Assembly (NCBI GenBank): GCA_904419525.1
Contig: CAJFRT010000016.1
Location: 1-50,576 of the forward strand
Source of the DNA: Candidatus Gallimonas merdae
GTDB lineage: Bacteria > Bacillota > Clostridia > Christensenellales > Borkfalkiaceae
Reading direction: 5' to 3'
DNA: 50,576 bases
Position numbers and translations under genes: made by a program. How positions within the stretch are numbered: the first letter of the stretch is position 1; the number at the start of each line of letters is the position of its first letter. This document shows, piece by piece, positions 16,010 to 25,108 of the stretch. The notes beneath the pieces were generated by a model, which saw only the letters and a list, made by a program, of their open reading frames with translations, ran no database searches and was not told where the DNA came from.

Positions 16010-16704
16010 AAATACCTCCGAAGTTGAATTGTGAGGTCAGCATAGCACAGACGAAAAGAAAATGTTACGGACTGTATTCCGAAGGTTTCCCGCAGGAACA
16101 CGGACAAAACCAGACCGCAGACGCAATTTTTCCCGCCTGTTTCCGACCTTTTCCACCCACCCGGACAGCAGAAAAAGGCAAGCCGTCAAGGAAGAGGGGG
16201 AGGCAGAAAACGGCATATCGTGTGCCGCAGAAAAAATCATTGCGTTTAGGGCATGAAAAAAGCCGAGCGCATGGCTTGGCTGAAAGTTTTCGGCGATGAT
16301 TTTTCCCCTTGACGGCGCAAACGCTTTTCTGCTACCATCTTTTCCCTGAAACAGAAAAAGGCAGGGCTTAAATGAGGGATGTGCCGGGAAATATCTGTAT
16401 TGTTTTTGCTTGAAGTGGTAAAGGCGATCTGAAAAATACGATGCATTTTGATTTTATCAATTTGAGTAAACGGTGATGCTGCAAGCCTTGTCAATGAAAT
16501 GTTTGCAAAACAAAAAAGCCATGAAAAACAAACGTGTTTTTCATGGCTTTTTTGTTGTTATAAAAGACAACTACTCGCAGAGCGATTGAACAATAAAAAA
16601 TCCGGAATACAATCGGTACGAGCGACAATCGCAAAAAGGTAAAACGGGAGGTCAGAAAAAAGGACATGATTTGTATGCCTTGTCGGCGGCGGTTTCCGAT
16701 TGTT
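16010..16704. other. Gene-poor stretch between integrase module and AraC gene
   Basis: No convincing gene is visible. The short open frames lack ribosome sites and family similarity. The part next to 16010 must hold the promoter of the integration operon, but no clean pair of boxes is seen. A long perfect hairpin occupies 16511-16554. Base composition becomes more AT-rich towards 16400-16700, and the right boundary of the integrated module may lie here. I found no copy of the tRNA-Thr 3' end in it. Confidence 0.5.
16511..16554 (-). terminator. Long bidirectional terminator hairpin
   Basis: A 20-bp perfect stem, centred on GCCATGAAAAACA and its complement with loop AACG, is flanked by A-tract and T-tract. 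It lies about 150 bases beyond the AraC stop and probably ends that transcript. By symmetry it could also stop rightward transcription. Confidence 0.8.
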
Positions 16705-17565
16705 TCAGCTGTTTTTCTCTGTGTCGCGATGCTCTTTGATATATTTTGCCAGCGTAGTGTAGGAATGACGGATAAACAGCGCGTTCAATGCAGCCTGATT
16801 TTCATATCCGCAGCGTAAGATGATCTCGTCGATAGGCAGAGTTGTCTCACAGATGAGCGATTTTGCCAGGGCAATTTTCCGGTGCAGAATATATTCTTTC
16901 AGAGAAAATCCCGTAATGTTTTTGAATTTCCGGAACAGGGATGACGGATGGTAGCCAAAGTAAAATGCAATGCTATTGACGGTGAGGGGGGTGGCAAGAT
17001 TGTCGTCGATATATTTCGTAATGTTATTTACAAGCAATTTATCGCGTGATTCGGTACTGTTGCGGGGGGGGGTGGCTTTTATACAGTTTGCAAGGATCTC
17101 AAAGAAGCACGAATAGATGTTGAGAAGGGAGGTGTCGGCATTGTCGCGGGAATTCCGCAAGGTAATAAAACACTTTTTTACGGCGTTCAGATCTTTTACA
17201 TGCAGCAGATACGGGTTATCCTTGATGTTGAATTTCTGCGTAAAGAAGTCCGCATATTCTCCCGACCATGAGATCCATGCGCGGGTAGTGGGGAAGACGG
17301 CGTCCGATTCATACCAATGGGGAATGCCTGCGGGCAAAAAGAACGCTTCGCCCTTCTGAACAGTGAAAGGCTTCCCGTCGCCGATGCAGACAGTGGCGAT
17401 TCCGTCATAGACGATCTGAAGCAGATGGTTTTTGCGCGTTTCGGTAAAACGCCATTTTGGAGTACAGATGCCGTATCCCGTTTCTTCTACATAAAAATCG
17501 TGACCGATGTGGTTCGGATTATAGAAGATCCAGAAGCGCAGATTTTTATCTTCGGGAGATTCCAT
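16705..17565 (-). CDS. AraC-family transcription regulator
   Basis: The 286-residue regulator has a cupin-like sugar-sensing N-terminus (IGDGKPFTVQKGEAFFLPAGIPHWYES near residues 60-88) and two C-terminal helix-turn-helix units (about 180-280). The second contains DEIILRCGYENQAALNALF. It is divergent from the carbohydrate operon and very likely controls it in response to a sugar. A consensus promoter lies so close to the ATG that the mRNA would start at or next to the A of the start codon, and no ribosome site is visible. It therefore looks leaderless. No alternative in-frame ATG lies in the first 100 residues. Confidence 0.93.
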   Translation of the reverse strand: MESPEDKNLRFWIFYNPNHIGHDFYVEETGYGICTPKWRFTETRKNHLLQIVYDGIATVCIGDGKPFTVQKGEAFFLPAGIPHWYESDAVFPTTRAWISWSGEYADFFTQKFNIKDNPYLLHVKDLNAVKKCFITLRNSRDNADTSLLNIYSCFFEILANCIKATPPRNSTESRDKLLVNNITKYIDDNLATPLTVNSIAFYFGYHPSSLFRKFKNITGFSLKEYILHRKIALAKSLICETTLPIDEIILRCGYENQAALNALFIRHSYTTLAKYIKEHRDTEKNS

Positions 17566-17571
17566 GCCGTA

Positions 17572-17600
17572 AGTATATGATAAATTTCACGGAATGTCAA
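17572..17600 (-). promoter_or_regulatory. Promoter of the AraC gene
   Basis: On the minus strand TTGACA and TATACT are separated by 17 bases. The -10 box ends seven bases before the ATG, predicting a leaderless transcript. Confidence 0.75.
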
Positions 17601-17644
17601 GAGAGATGTGCACGATTTGTTAAAGTTTCTGCATGGATAGCGTA

Positions 17645-17673
17645 TTGCAGTGATTTGATAAATAATGTAAAAT
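17645..17673 (+). promoter_or_regulatory. Promoter of the carbohydrate operon
   Basis: TTGCAG and TAAAAT are separated by 17 bases; the -10 ends 27 bases before the first ATG. The imperfect -35 suits an activator-dependent promoter. The AraC operator should lie between here and position 17600. Confidence 0.65.
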
Positions 17674-17700
17674 TGAAGCAACGTATGATCAGGAGGATGT

Positions 17701-18888
17701 ATGAAAAATTCTTTTGAAGATAAATTTTTGTTAGGATTTTGGGGATATCGTTCATTCGGCGAGCAGGATACGCCGGAAACGGTGGCCATGTGGAAAGATG
17801 CGGGGTTTAATACGGCGCTGTCTTTCATCTATCATATAGACGACGATAAGCCGCAGGAAATGCTTCGGATGCTCGATTTATGTAAAGAAAACGGCTTGAA
17901 AGTGATCTTGTATGATGACCGCATTCACTGTCACCGTCTGCGTGAAATGAGCGAAGAGATGTATGAAAAAGCAGTCTTGCGTTCGGTGAACGAGTTCGGG
18001 CGACATCCCGCCGCCGCAGCTTTTTTCGTCAGCGATGAGCCAAATGCGGCGACGTTGCCCCTGGCGGAAAAGGCGGTGCGGATCGTGCAGAAACATTCTC
18101 CCATTCCGGCTTTTGTCAACTTTTATCCGATGTGGCGCTCGAAGGACTATGTTGATCTGATGGGTGTTCCGGGCGAGAAAATCGGGGAGCTTTATTCGGA
18201 ATTTTTGAAAAAGAGCGGCGCAGCGTGCATTGCCTACGATTGTTATTCCCAGATGGACGCGAGGGAGCCGGAGGCGGGACTCAACGGTTATTTTGACAAT
18301 CTGAATACTTATCATACGATCGCGAAACAGGCGGGGGTACCGATGATTCCGTCCCTGCTGTGCACGGGGCACTGGGCGTTCCGTCAGCCTGCGCTGATCG
18401 ATCTGCGCTGGCAGCTTTCAACGGCCGTCGCGCACGGGGCCAAGGGAGCGCTTTGGTTCATGCTGTACGACAACGACGACGGCCTGGGAAACAGTCCGAT
18501 CGATATTTCCAATGAAAAGCAGCCTTCCTATTATGACCTCCGCAAGGCAAACCGTGAGTTTATGCGGCAGGCGGGGGAGCTTGTTGCCGATCTGGAACTG
18601 GAGGAAGTGTATCACTACTGTCATTCTTACGGCGGGGTGCAATGTTATGCGGAAGGGTATGACGTGTTCCTGAAATCATTTGCCGAAAAATACAGGGACG
18701 ATGCTGTTATCAGCCGTTTTCGGAATCGAAAGACGGGAAGATATTGGTATATGTTCGTCAATGCGAGCCGTGCGGCCGGGAACCAGTTTTCCTTCCGTTT
18801 CGATGCGCCATACACGGCGTGCAGCGGAAAGAAGTGGGTCGAGGCCGGAGGCTTTGTGTTTGTCGAACTGAAGGAGGAAACGAAATGA
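17701..18888 (+). CDS. Putative cytoplasmic TIM-barrel glycoside hydrolase
   Basis: The 395-residue product lacks a signal peptide. It reads as a (beta/alpha)8 barrel: GFWGYRSFGEQDTPE at the start, GLKVILYDDR near 67, FFVSDEPNAA near 109 with a candidate acid Glu113, YDCYSQMD near 180, and GALWFMLYDND near 253. A short beta domain follows at the end. The DEP motif occurs in several clan A-like hydrolases, but I cannot assign a GH family. It is the first gene of the operon, with an AGGAGG site, and overlaps the next start by ATGA. It probably trims an imported oligosaccharide; the linkage is unknown. Confidence 0.6.
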   Translation: MKNSFEDKFLLGFWGYRSFGEQDTPETVAMWKDAGFNTALSFIYHIDDDKPQEMLRMLDLCKENGLKVILYDDRIHCHRLREMSEEMYEKAVLRSVNEFGRHPAAAAFFVSDEPNAATLPLAEKAVRIVQKHSPIPAFVNFYPMWRSKDYVDLMGVPGEKIGELYSEFLKKSGAACIAYDCYSQMDAREPEAGLNGYFDNLNTYHTIAKQAGVPMIPSLLCTGHWAFRQPALIDLRWQLSTAVAHGAKGALWFMLYDNDDGLGNSPIDISNEKQPSYYDLRKANREFMRQAGELVADLELEEVYHYCHSYGGVQCYAEGYDVFLKSFAEKYRDDAVISRFRNRKTGRYWYMFVNASRAAGNQFSFRFDAPYTACSGKKWVEAGGFVFVELKEETK

Positions 18889-19850
18889 TTGCAGAAGAAG
18901 AGCACGGATTGTCCGGCCCGGAAACTTCGGCTCGGGAAAAACCGACTGTTCCGAAAAAAAGACTTCGCGGAACGAAGAGACGGGATATCGGCCGCACGGT
19001 GTTTATTGTGTCCATGCTTGCGATCCCGATCGTCAGTTGGCTCGTCTTTTGGCTGTACACCAATTCGAGCATGATCATTATGGCTTTCCAGTCGCCGATG
19101 GGAGAGTGGACGTTCCAGAATTTTGTCACTTTCTGGCACGAATTGACGGCTCCGAAAAGCGATATCGGCATTTCGCTGCGGAATACGTTTCTGTATTTCG
19201 GACTGAACAACCTGATCATGCTTCCCCTTGGAACACTGGTGGCGTATTTTATTTACAAGAAAGTGTGGGGATACAAGTTCTTCCGCGTTGCGATTTTCCT
19301 GACGTCCATCATTCCCGGTGTCGTCATGATCACCTGTTTCAAGGAAATGATCAAGCCGTGGGGGCCGCTGGCGTCCCTCGGCGTTCCATTCCCGGAGACG
19401 GGACTTCTTGCAAACAACGCGACCGCGACGCCTATGGTCATGTTCTACTGTTTCTGGACGGGATATGCAAGTACGATGCTGCTCATGTGCGGGGCGATGT
19501 CGCGGATCCCGACGGAAGTATTTGAAGCGCTGAAGCTGGACGGATGCGGCCCGTTCCGTGAATTTACATCTTTTGTCGTTCCGCTTATCTGGCCGACCCT
19601 GTCCATGCAGATCATCTTCAATCTGACGGGATTGTTCAATTCCAGCGGCCCCATTCTTCTGATGACGGGCGGCGCATACGAGACATCGACGCTGAATTAT
19701 TGGATCTTTATCAACACCTATCGCGGGACGGCGGCAAGCGGCGCGTATAACACGGTTTCCGCAACCGGACTTGTATTTACGGTCGTGGCGCTTCCGCTGA
19801 TCCTGCTGGTGCGTTGGCTGACCGAAAAAGTGGAGGCGGTGGAGTACTGA
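18885..19850 (+). CDS. Sugar ABC transporter permease, LplB/UgpA type
   Basis: This 321-residue membrane protein is the first permease of an oligosaccharide importer. It has six hydrophobic segments after a basic, charged N-terminus of about 45 residues. The coupling-loop EAA motif reads EVFEALKLDGCGPFREFTSFVVPLIWP near residues 213-240. The chosen ATG overlaps the preceding stop and follows AAGGAGG; the longer upstream frame lies inside the previous gene. The second permease and the binding protein follow. No ATP-binding subunit gene is near, as is common when importers share one MsmK-type ATPase. Confidence 0.92.
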   Translation: MIAEEEHGLSGPETSAREKPTVPKKRLRGTKRRDIGRTVFIVSMLAIPIVSWLVFWLYTNSSMIIMAFQSPMGEWTFQNFVTFWHELTAPKSDIGISLRNTFLYFGLNNLIMLPLGTLVAYFIYKKVWGYKFFRVAIFLTSIIPGVVMITCFKEMIKPWGPLASLGVPFPETGLLANNATATPMVMFYCFWTGYASTMLLMCGAMSRIPTEVFEALKLDGCGPFREFTSFVVPLIWPTLSMQIIFNLTGLFNSSGPILLMTGGAYETSTLNYWIFINTYRGTAASGAYNTVSATGLVFTVVALPLILLVRWLTEKVEAVEY

Positions 19851-19852
19851 TC

Positions 19853-20812
19853 ATGGAAGAGATCTTGAATGAACGCGATCCGGGCGTGGAAGAGACCGCC
19901 GGATCTGCCAAACAACATCAGAACCGCCGGGGCAAGGGCCATCTCTCTACCAGAAGGACGGGCGGCGAACTGGTCATTTTCATCATTGTCTTTATTCTTT
20001 TTACCGTATATGCCATCAGCCTTATCATGCCGCTTTTGTGGATGCTGATGAATTCCTTTAAGGACGGGACGGAGTATGCCATCGACGTCGTAATGGCGGA
20101 TACGTTGCGCCTGCCCACAAAGTGGAAGTTTTCCAATTACGTCGAAGTTTTCTCCCGGATCGTGTATAACGACGTCACATTCTTCGGCATGATGCTCAAC
20201 AGCCTCTATTACATCTTTATCGAACAGGGGCTTCGACTGTTTTTCGTCGCCGTTACGGGTTATATTCTCTCGAAGTATACCTTCAAGGGGAGAAACGCCA
20301 TCTATGCAATTGCCATCTTTGCGATGACGCTTCCCATCATCGGAAACACGGCGGCGGGCGTCAGCTTGCGCGCTTCGCTGGGGATCTATGACAATCTGCT
20401 TGCGGTGTTCTTCACGGCGGGCTCCGGTGCATGGGGCTTTGAGTTTCTGCTGATGTACGCCTTTTTCAAGAGCGTTCCGTGGGATTATGCCGAAGCCGCG
20501 TTTATCGACGGAGCCAATCATTATGAAGTGTTCTTCCGCATCATGCTTCCCATGGGAATGCCCATGCTCAGCACGCTCTTCATTCTCGCGGCCATCGGCA
20601 GCTGGAACGATTATACGTCGCCCATGCTCTATTTCCCGTCGTTCCCCAATCTTGCAATGGGGCTTTACCAGGTGTCCGGGGAGCTTACGCGCGGGGATAT
20701 GAGCGTCTATTACGCGGCGCTTGTCATTACAACGCTGCCCGTTCTCATTGTATTCACGCTGTTCTCGGATAAGATCATGAAGAATTATTCGGTCGGCGGA
20801 TTAAAAGGATAA
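19853..20812 (+). CDS. Sugar ABC transporter permease, LplC/AraQ type
   Basis: The 319-residue product is the second permease of the same importer. Hydrophobic segments start near residue 37, and the EAA loop reads YAEAAFIDGANHYEVFFRIMLPMGMP near residues 212-237. The C-terminus KIMKNYSVGGLKG matches the family ending (MTAGAVKG type). It begins two bases after the preceding stop. Confidence 0.92.
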   Translation: MEEILNERDPGVEETAGSAKQHQNRRGKGHLSTRRTGGELVIFIIVFILFTVYAISLIMPLLWMLMNSFKDGTEYAIDVVMADTLRLPTKWKFSNYVEVFSRIVYNDVTFFGMMLNSLYYIFIEQGLRLFFVAVTGYILSKYTFKGRNAIYAIAIFAMTLPIIGNTAAGVSLRASLGIYDNLLAVFFTAGSGAWGFEFLLMYAFFKSVPWDYAEAAFIDGANHYEVFFRIMLPMGMPMLSTLFILAAIGSWNDYTSPMLYFPSFPNLAMGLYQVSGELTRGDMSVYYAALVITTLPVLIVFTLFSDKIMKNYSVGGLKG

Positions 20813-20846
20813 ACATGAAATTTATATCAAACAGGAGGAAAATAAG

Positions 20847-22466
20847 ATGAAAAAAGGTATGAGATGCGCGGCGGTCCTGCTGTCCGGAGTTGCAATGCTT
20901 GCCGCCACGGCATGTACGCCCGAGGCGCCGGATACGGAGGACACGTTGGAGATCTATGTTCAGGATCTCGGATTCGGCACGCAGTGGCTCAGAGACGAGA
21001 TCGAACTGTTCAAAGAACAGGATTGGGTGAAGGAGAAGTATCCCAATCTGAACATCCCTGCGCCGAAGTACAATTCCCAATACGGTTACGGGACCAATCT
21101 CATCAAGGCGGGAGCGCAGGCGAACAGCATCGATCTGTTCTTTATTTCCGCCGATTACGAATTCCAGGGCCTTCTGGATTCTTCGGGCAATCATTATGTC
21201 GCCGATCTCAACGACGTTTTCAATTCGCAGGTTCCCGGCGAGGAGATCGACTATAAGGACAAAATGTTCGATGAGTACGAAAGGATGAGCAGATACAATA
21301 ATACATATTGGTCAACTCTCTGGAGCGCTCCTTATTCGGGACTTCTTTATAATGCAGACCGTTTTGAAGAACTCGGGCTGGAAGTTCCGGTCACGACGAA
21401 CGATCTTCTTGCGCTGTGTAAAGAGGTGAAAGAAACCAAACATTACACAGTCGGACAGGAAGAAAAAGATTATACCGTCATGTTCTCCACGCAGCGGACG
21501 GAAGCGATGTACTGGCAGTATCTGGCGTTCCCGGCATGGTGGATGCAGTATGAAGGGCTGGACCACTACTACGACTTTTACCGCGGGATCGATTACAGAA
21601 CGGGCACGCGGGACAGCCGTGACATATACAGGCAGCCCGGCAGAAAGGCCGCTCTCGACGTGCTGTACCCGCTCATTCACGATTATTCCTTCTCCGGGGC
21701 GGGCAGCATCGACTTCATTGAGGCGCAGACGCGCTTCCTGATGGGGGACGGCCTGATCATGGCGAACGGGGACTGGTTCTACAACGAGATGCGCCAGACG
21801 GTGGACGGACTGAAAGTGCAGGGATACGATTACGATATCCGCTTCATGAAGATGCCCATCATCAGCAGTGTCGTCAACAACCTTGACACCGTGAAGAAAG
21901 AGAGCCAGCTGAAGGCGGTCATTCAGGCGATCGACGACGGGGCGACTTCCAAGGCCGAGCTTTCCGCCGAGCTCGACTATGTGTCGGAAGAGGATTTCGA
22001 GCATCTGTATGAGGTGCGGACCACAATTCCTTCAAATTCCCTGCATCAGGCATTTATCCCCGCATACGCCACGGCAACCGATCTCGCCAAGGATTTCCTG
22101 CGGTTCCTTGCGACGGACATCGCCATCAACCAATATATGAAGTCTACGCGCGGCGCCGCGGTTCCGTTCGATTACAACGTCACGGAGAAAGATCCGGAAC
22201 TGTATGCTACGTTTGACGGGATTCAGCAGTACAGGCACGATATCTTCTACGCAACGGCGGAAAGGCCCAAGTTTGTGTTGTCGGAACGCGATGAAGAATT
22301 CCCGCTCTTCTACCTCGGCGGGATGAAGGCGGTGCCGTCCAACTACATCGATTCCGCGTTCACTGTGGGCGGCGGAATGAATGCGGAACAATTCAACAAC
22401 GAAATGATCGAATACTATGCCGGCTCACGTTGGGATGACGTCCTGCGGAATGCAGGCAGAAAATAA
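20847..22466 (+). CDS. Extracellular sugar-binding lipoprotein of the ABC importer
   Basis: The 539-residue lipoprotein would capture oligosaccharide for the two permeases. The signal ends AATAC with the lipid cysteine at 23. The length is typical of large LplA-type binding proteins. Aromatic-rich stretches suited to stacking on sugars occur near residues 150-170 (YWSTLWSAPYSGLLYNADRF) and 225-250 (QYLAFPAWWMQYEGLDHYYDFY). It has an AGGAGG site and follows the permeases by 34 bases. Confidence 0.9.
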   Translation: MKKGMRCAAVLLSGVAMLAATACTPEAPDTEDTLEIYVQDLGFGTQWLRDEIELFKEQDWVKEKYPNLNIPAPKYNSQYGYGTNLIKAGAQANSIDLFFISADYEFQGLLDSSGNHYVADLNDVFNSQVPGEEIDYKDKMFDEYERMSRYNNTYWSTLWSAPYSGLLYNADRFEELGLEVPVTTNDLLALCKEVKETKHYTVGQEEKDYTVMFSTQRTEAMYWQYLAFPAWWMQYEGLDHYYDFYRGIDYRTGTRDSRDIYRQPGRKAALDVLYPLIHDYSFSGAGSIDFIEAQTRFLMGDGLIMANGDWFYNEMRQTVDGLKVQGYDYDIRFMKMPIISSVVNNLDTVKKESQLKAVIQAIDDGATSKAELSAELDYVSEEDFEHLYEVRTTIPSNSLHQAFIPAYATATDLAKDFLRFLATDIAINQYMKSTRGAAVPFDYNVTEKDPELYATFDGIQQYRHDIFYATAERPKFVLSERDEEFPLFYLGGMKAVPSNYIDSAFTVGGGMNAEQFNNEMIEYYAGSRWDDVLRNAGRK

Positions 22467-22494
22467 GCAGGAAACCATAAGGAGGGAAAACAAG

Positions 22495-25098
22495 GTGGCA
22501 AACAGAAATTTCAAAAAACAGGCAGGAGCAGTTGTGTTGTCGCTTGCCCTGCTGCTGCCCGTCGGGTGCACGCAGACGCCGTCCGACACGCAGACGGAAA
22601 CGCAGAAGCCGGATTCTTCGCCGGCCGCGGTGTGGTATGCGCCCGGTACGCAGAAGATCCGTCCCGACATCGACGCGTCCAATTACAGCGACGTAAAGAT
22701 GGATTCGCTGAAGGTTTCCGCGGGCAGGTACGAATACGAGAGCGCGCAGATCATCATGAGCGCTACGCAGGACATCGCAAGCTATGATCTGACGATCTCG
22801 GATCTGACCCTTTCGGGCGATTCGTCCGTCAAGTATTCCGCTGACAATATCGAAGTATATAATCAGCATTACATCAACGTGACAAAGGTCGTCGAGCAGA
22901 GCCCGCTCTCCACGATAGGTCTGTATCCCGATGCGCTCATTCCTTTTGACGCCGCCAAGGAGTATGACGAAAATACCGCAAAGGCGGGGAGCAGTCAGGG
23001 GATCTGGGTAGAATTTTATGTTCCGGAAGGGCAGGCCGCGGGGACTTATACGGGAACGTTCACCCTGTCGATGGACGGCTGGGAAGAATCTGTCCCCGTC
23101 AGTCTGCGGGTGCGGGATTATGACTTTGCAGGCAATTATACCGCCAGAAGCGAATTCGCGATTGATTCTTCGACCATGGCGTATGCCGAACTCGATTCGT
23201 CGCAGGACATGCTGGACGCCTATGCCGAGGCTTTGCTGGACTATCGCCTCAATCCGGGGATTCTGATGATCGACTATGACAGTGCCGACCCCGACGATAT
23301 GAAGCTTTACGCCCGGAAAGCGTTCGAGTTCGCGCAGGATGAGCGCGTGACGACGGTGTTTATGCCCTATGTCATCGACAACGGCAGGGGCGATACCTAT
23401 CTTGTGCTCGACAAGACGGGGGACTGGATGCGCAGCTTCATTGACGTCAGCCTGGAAAGCTACGGGACGGACGAGCAGCTCAATCTTGTCGCAAAGACGA
23501 TGTTCTACTTTACGTTCGTCGACGAGCCTACCATGAATCCCTATCTGATCCCGCGTGCCAACAGGGCGCAGTCTGATCTGGCGAAAATTCGCGATACCGT
23601 TCATGCGGAATACACGGAAGCGCTCGAAGCAGAAAAAGATACCCTTTCGGAGGAGGAGTACGCCTTCCGCAAAGAAGTGATCGACAGCGTTCTCAACATC
23701 CGCAATGTCCTGACGGGGCCGCACGACGAGCGCTTTGACGACAGCATCGAGGTGTATTGCCCGCAGGTGGACATGTATGACAGCGAACAGCACCGTGAGG
23801 AGTATGTGAACGACGTCGAGCGGTGGTGGTACCTGGCGGTCGGTCCGCACTATCCCTATCCGACCTACCACATCGACGATACCAATCTTTTGAGTGCGCG
23901 GCTTCTTTCCTGGATGCAGGCGGATTACGGCGTCGTCGGAAACCTGTACTGGGTAGCGGACAACTACAACGCGTACAGCACGGAGGAATTCCTGGAAGAT
24001 CCTTATGACAACGCCATGCGCTATCAGAGCGCCGGCGGTGCGAACGGTGACGGATTCCTGTTCTATCCCGGCAATAAATACGGCGTGTACGGGCCGATCG
24101 GCACCATCCGTCTGCAGGCGATCCGCGACGGCCTGGAAGAGTACGAGATCCTCACCGCCATTCAGAACATATACGGGGAGATCAACGCTGCGCTTGCGGA
24201 AGCAGGTTCGGGTATTGTTGCGGATTTTGACAAAGTTTATTCGCTGATGAGCGAGAATCTGTATAGCGGAACGACCGTCTATACGACGCAGAACTATTTC
24301 GACGAGGCATACGAACTTCTGGGCAACCTTGCGGAACTTGCTTCCATCGGCGGCATCGTCTCTTCCGTGGACATCACGGATGAGAACGCCGTCATTCAGC
24401 TCATACTTCCCGACGGATGCACCGTGGTGTACGATCAGGAGAAGGGTTCCGTGACTTCCTCCTCGCTGGCGGACGGCTACAAACTGTACACGTTCACGCA
24501 GAAGCTCTCCGCGGATGCAAACGTGTTCGTGTGTGACGTCAAGCAGGGCGACAGGACGATCTCGTTCAACATGAACCTGGGCGGCGAGATCCGTTCACAT
24601 TCGATGGAACAGCTGACGCCTTACATCACGTTCGGCGTTGACGAGATGCAGACGGCGAGCGAAGCGAACTATGTTGCGGCGAATACCGTCGATACGACGG
24701 CGGCAGAGGGGATCAAGTGGCTGCAGCTCGGTCTGCCTGCGGCGGACGGCTGGCTGAGCCAGTCGATGGTCCTCGGCGGCGATCTGTTGATGAGCGAGAT
24801 CGGAAAGGAGACGCAGAAAGTCGTCATCAAGATCTACAACAACCGCGACGCCTCGGGCGAGGACGAGGGCAAGTATACCTACCGGCTGCAATTCCGCTAT
24901 GAGGGCAGCGAGTATTATACCGAGATCCGTCAGGATACGCTGAAAGCGGGGTACAACGAGATCACCATCGGCAACATCTTCGGCTACGACTGGGACGAGA
25001 CGGGTGCGCTCACCAATATCCGTTTCTACTTCGGCGAATCGGATTCGCCTGCGTGCGACGACCTGTACTTCATCGGCGTCGATGTGTACTTTGTATAA
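22495..25098 (+). CDS. Surface lipoprotein with DUF4091 glycosidase-like domain
   Basis: The 867-residue product starts at GTG with GGAGGG nine bases upstream; the frame before it runs back into the previous gene. The signal ends LPVGC with the lipid cysteine near 25. A beta-sandwich spans about 45-240, followed by a TIM-barrel-like region. The DUF4091 hallmark is GPIGTIRLQAIRDGLEEYEIL near residues 532-552. After about 700 a carbohydrate-binding-like module ends in DLYFIGVDVYF. DUF4091 proteins sit in polysaccharide loci and are suspected glycosidases, but catalytic residues are not established. It probably acts on polysaccharide outside the cell beside the importer. Confidence 0.75.
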   Translation: MANRNFKKQAGAVVLSLALLLPVGCTQTPSDTQTETQKPDSSPAAVWYAPGTQKIRPDIDASNYSDVKMDSLKVSAGRYEYESAQIIMSATQDIASYDLTISDLTLSGDSSVKYSADNIEVYNQHYINVTKVVEQSPLSTIGLYPDALIPFDAAKEYDENTAKAGSSQGIWVEFYVPEGQAAGTYTGTFTLSMDGWEESVPVSLRVRDYDFAGNYTARSEFAIDSSTMAYAELDSSQDMLDAYAEALLDYRLNPGILMIDYDSADPDDMKLYARKAFEFAQDERVTTVFMPYVIDNGRGDTYLVLDKTGDWMRSFIDVSLESYGTDEQLNLVAKTMFYFTFVDEPTMNPYLIPRANRAQSDLAKIRDTVHAEYTEALEAEKDTLSEEEYAFRKEVIDSVLNIRNVLTGPHDERFDDSIEVYCPQVDMYDSEQHREEYVNDVERWWYLAVGPHYPYPTYHIDDTNLLSARLLSWMQADYGVVGNLYWVADNYNAYSTEEFLEDPYDNAMRYQSAGGANGDGFLFYPGNKYGVYGPIGTIRLQAIRDGLEEYEILTAIQNIYGEINAALAEAGSGIVADFDKVYSLMSENLYSGTTVYTTQNYFDEAYELLGNLAELASIGGIVSSVDITDENAVIQLILPDGCTVVYDQEKGSVTSSSLADGYKLYTFTQKLSADANVFVCDVKQGDRTISFNMNLGGEIRSHSMEQLTPYITFGVDEMQTASEANYVAANTVDTTAAEGIKWLQLGLPAADGWLSQSMVLGGDLLMSEIGKETQKVVIKIYNNRDASGEDEGKYTYRLQFRYEGSEYYTEIRQDTLKAGYNEITIGNIFGYDWDETGALTNIRFYFGESDSPACDDLYFIGVDVYFV

Positions 25099-25108
25099 GG
25101 AGGATAGA

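Noticed and set aside
16024..16494. Short open frames on both strands in the gap before the AraC gene
   Set aside because: None has a ribosome site, a family motif or a consistent coding pattern.
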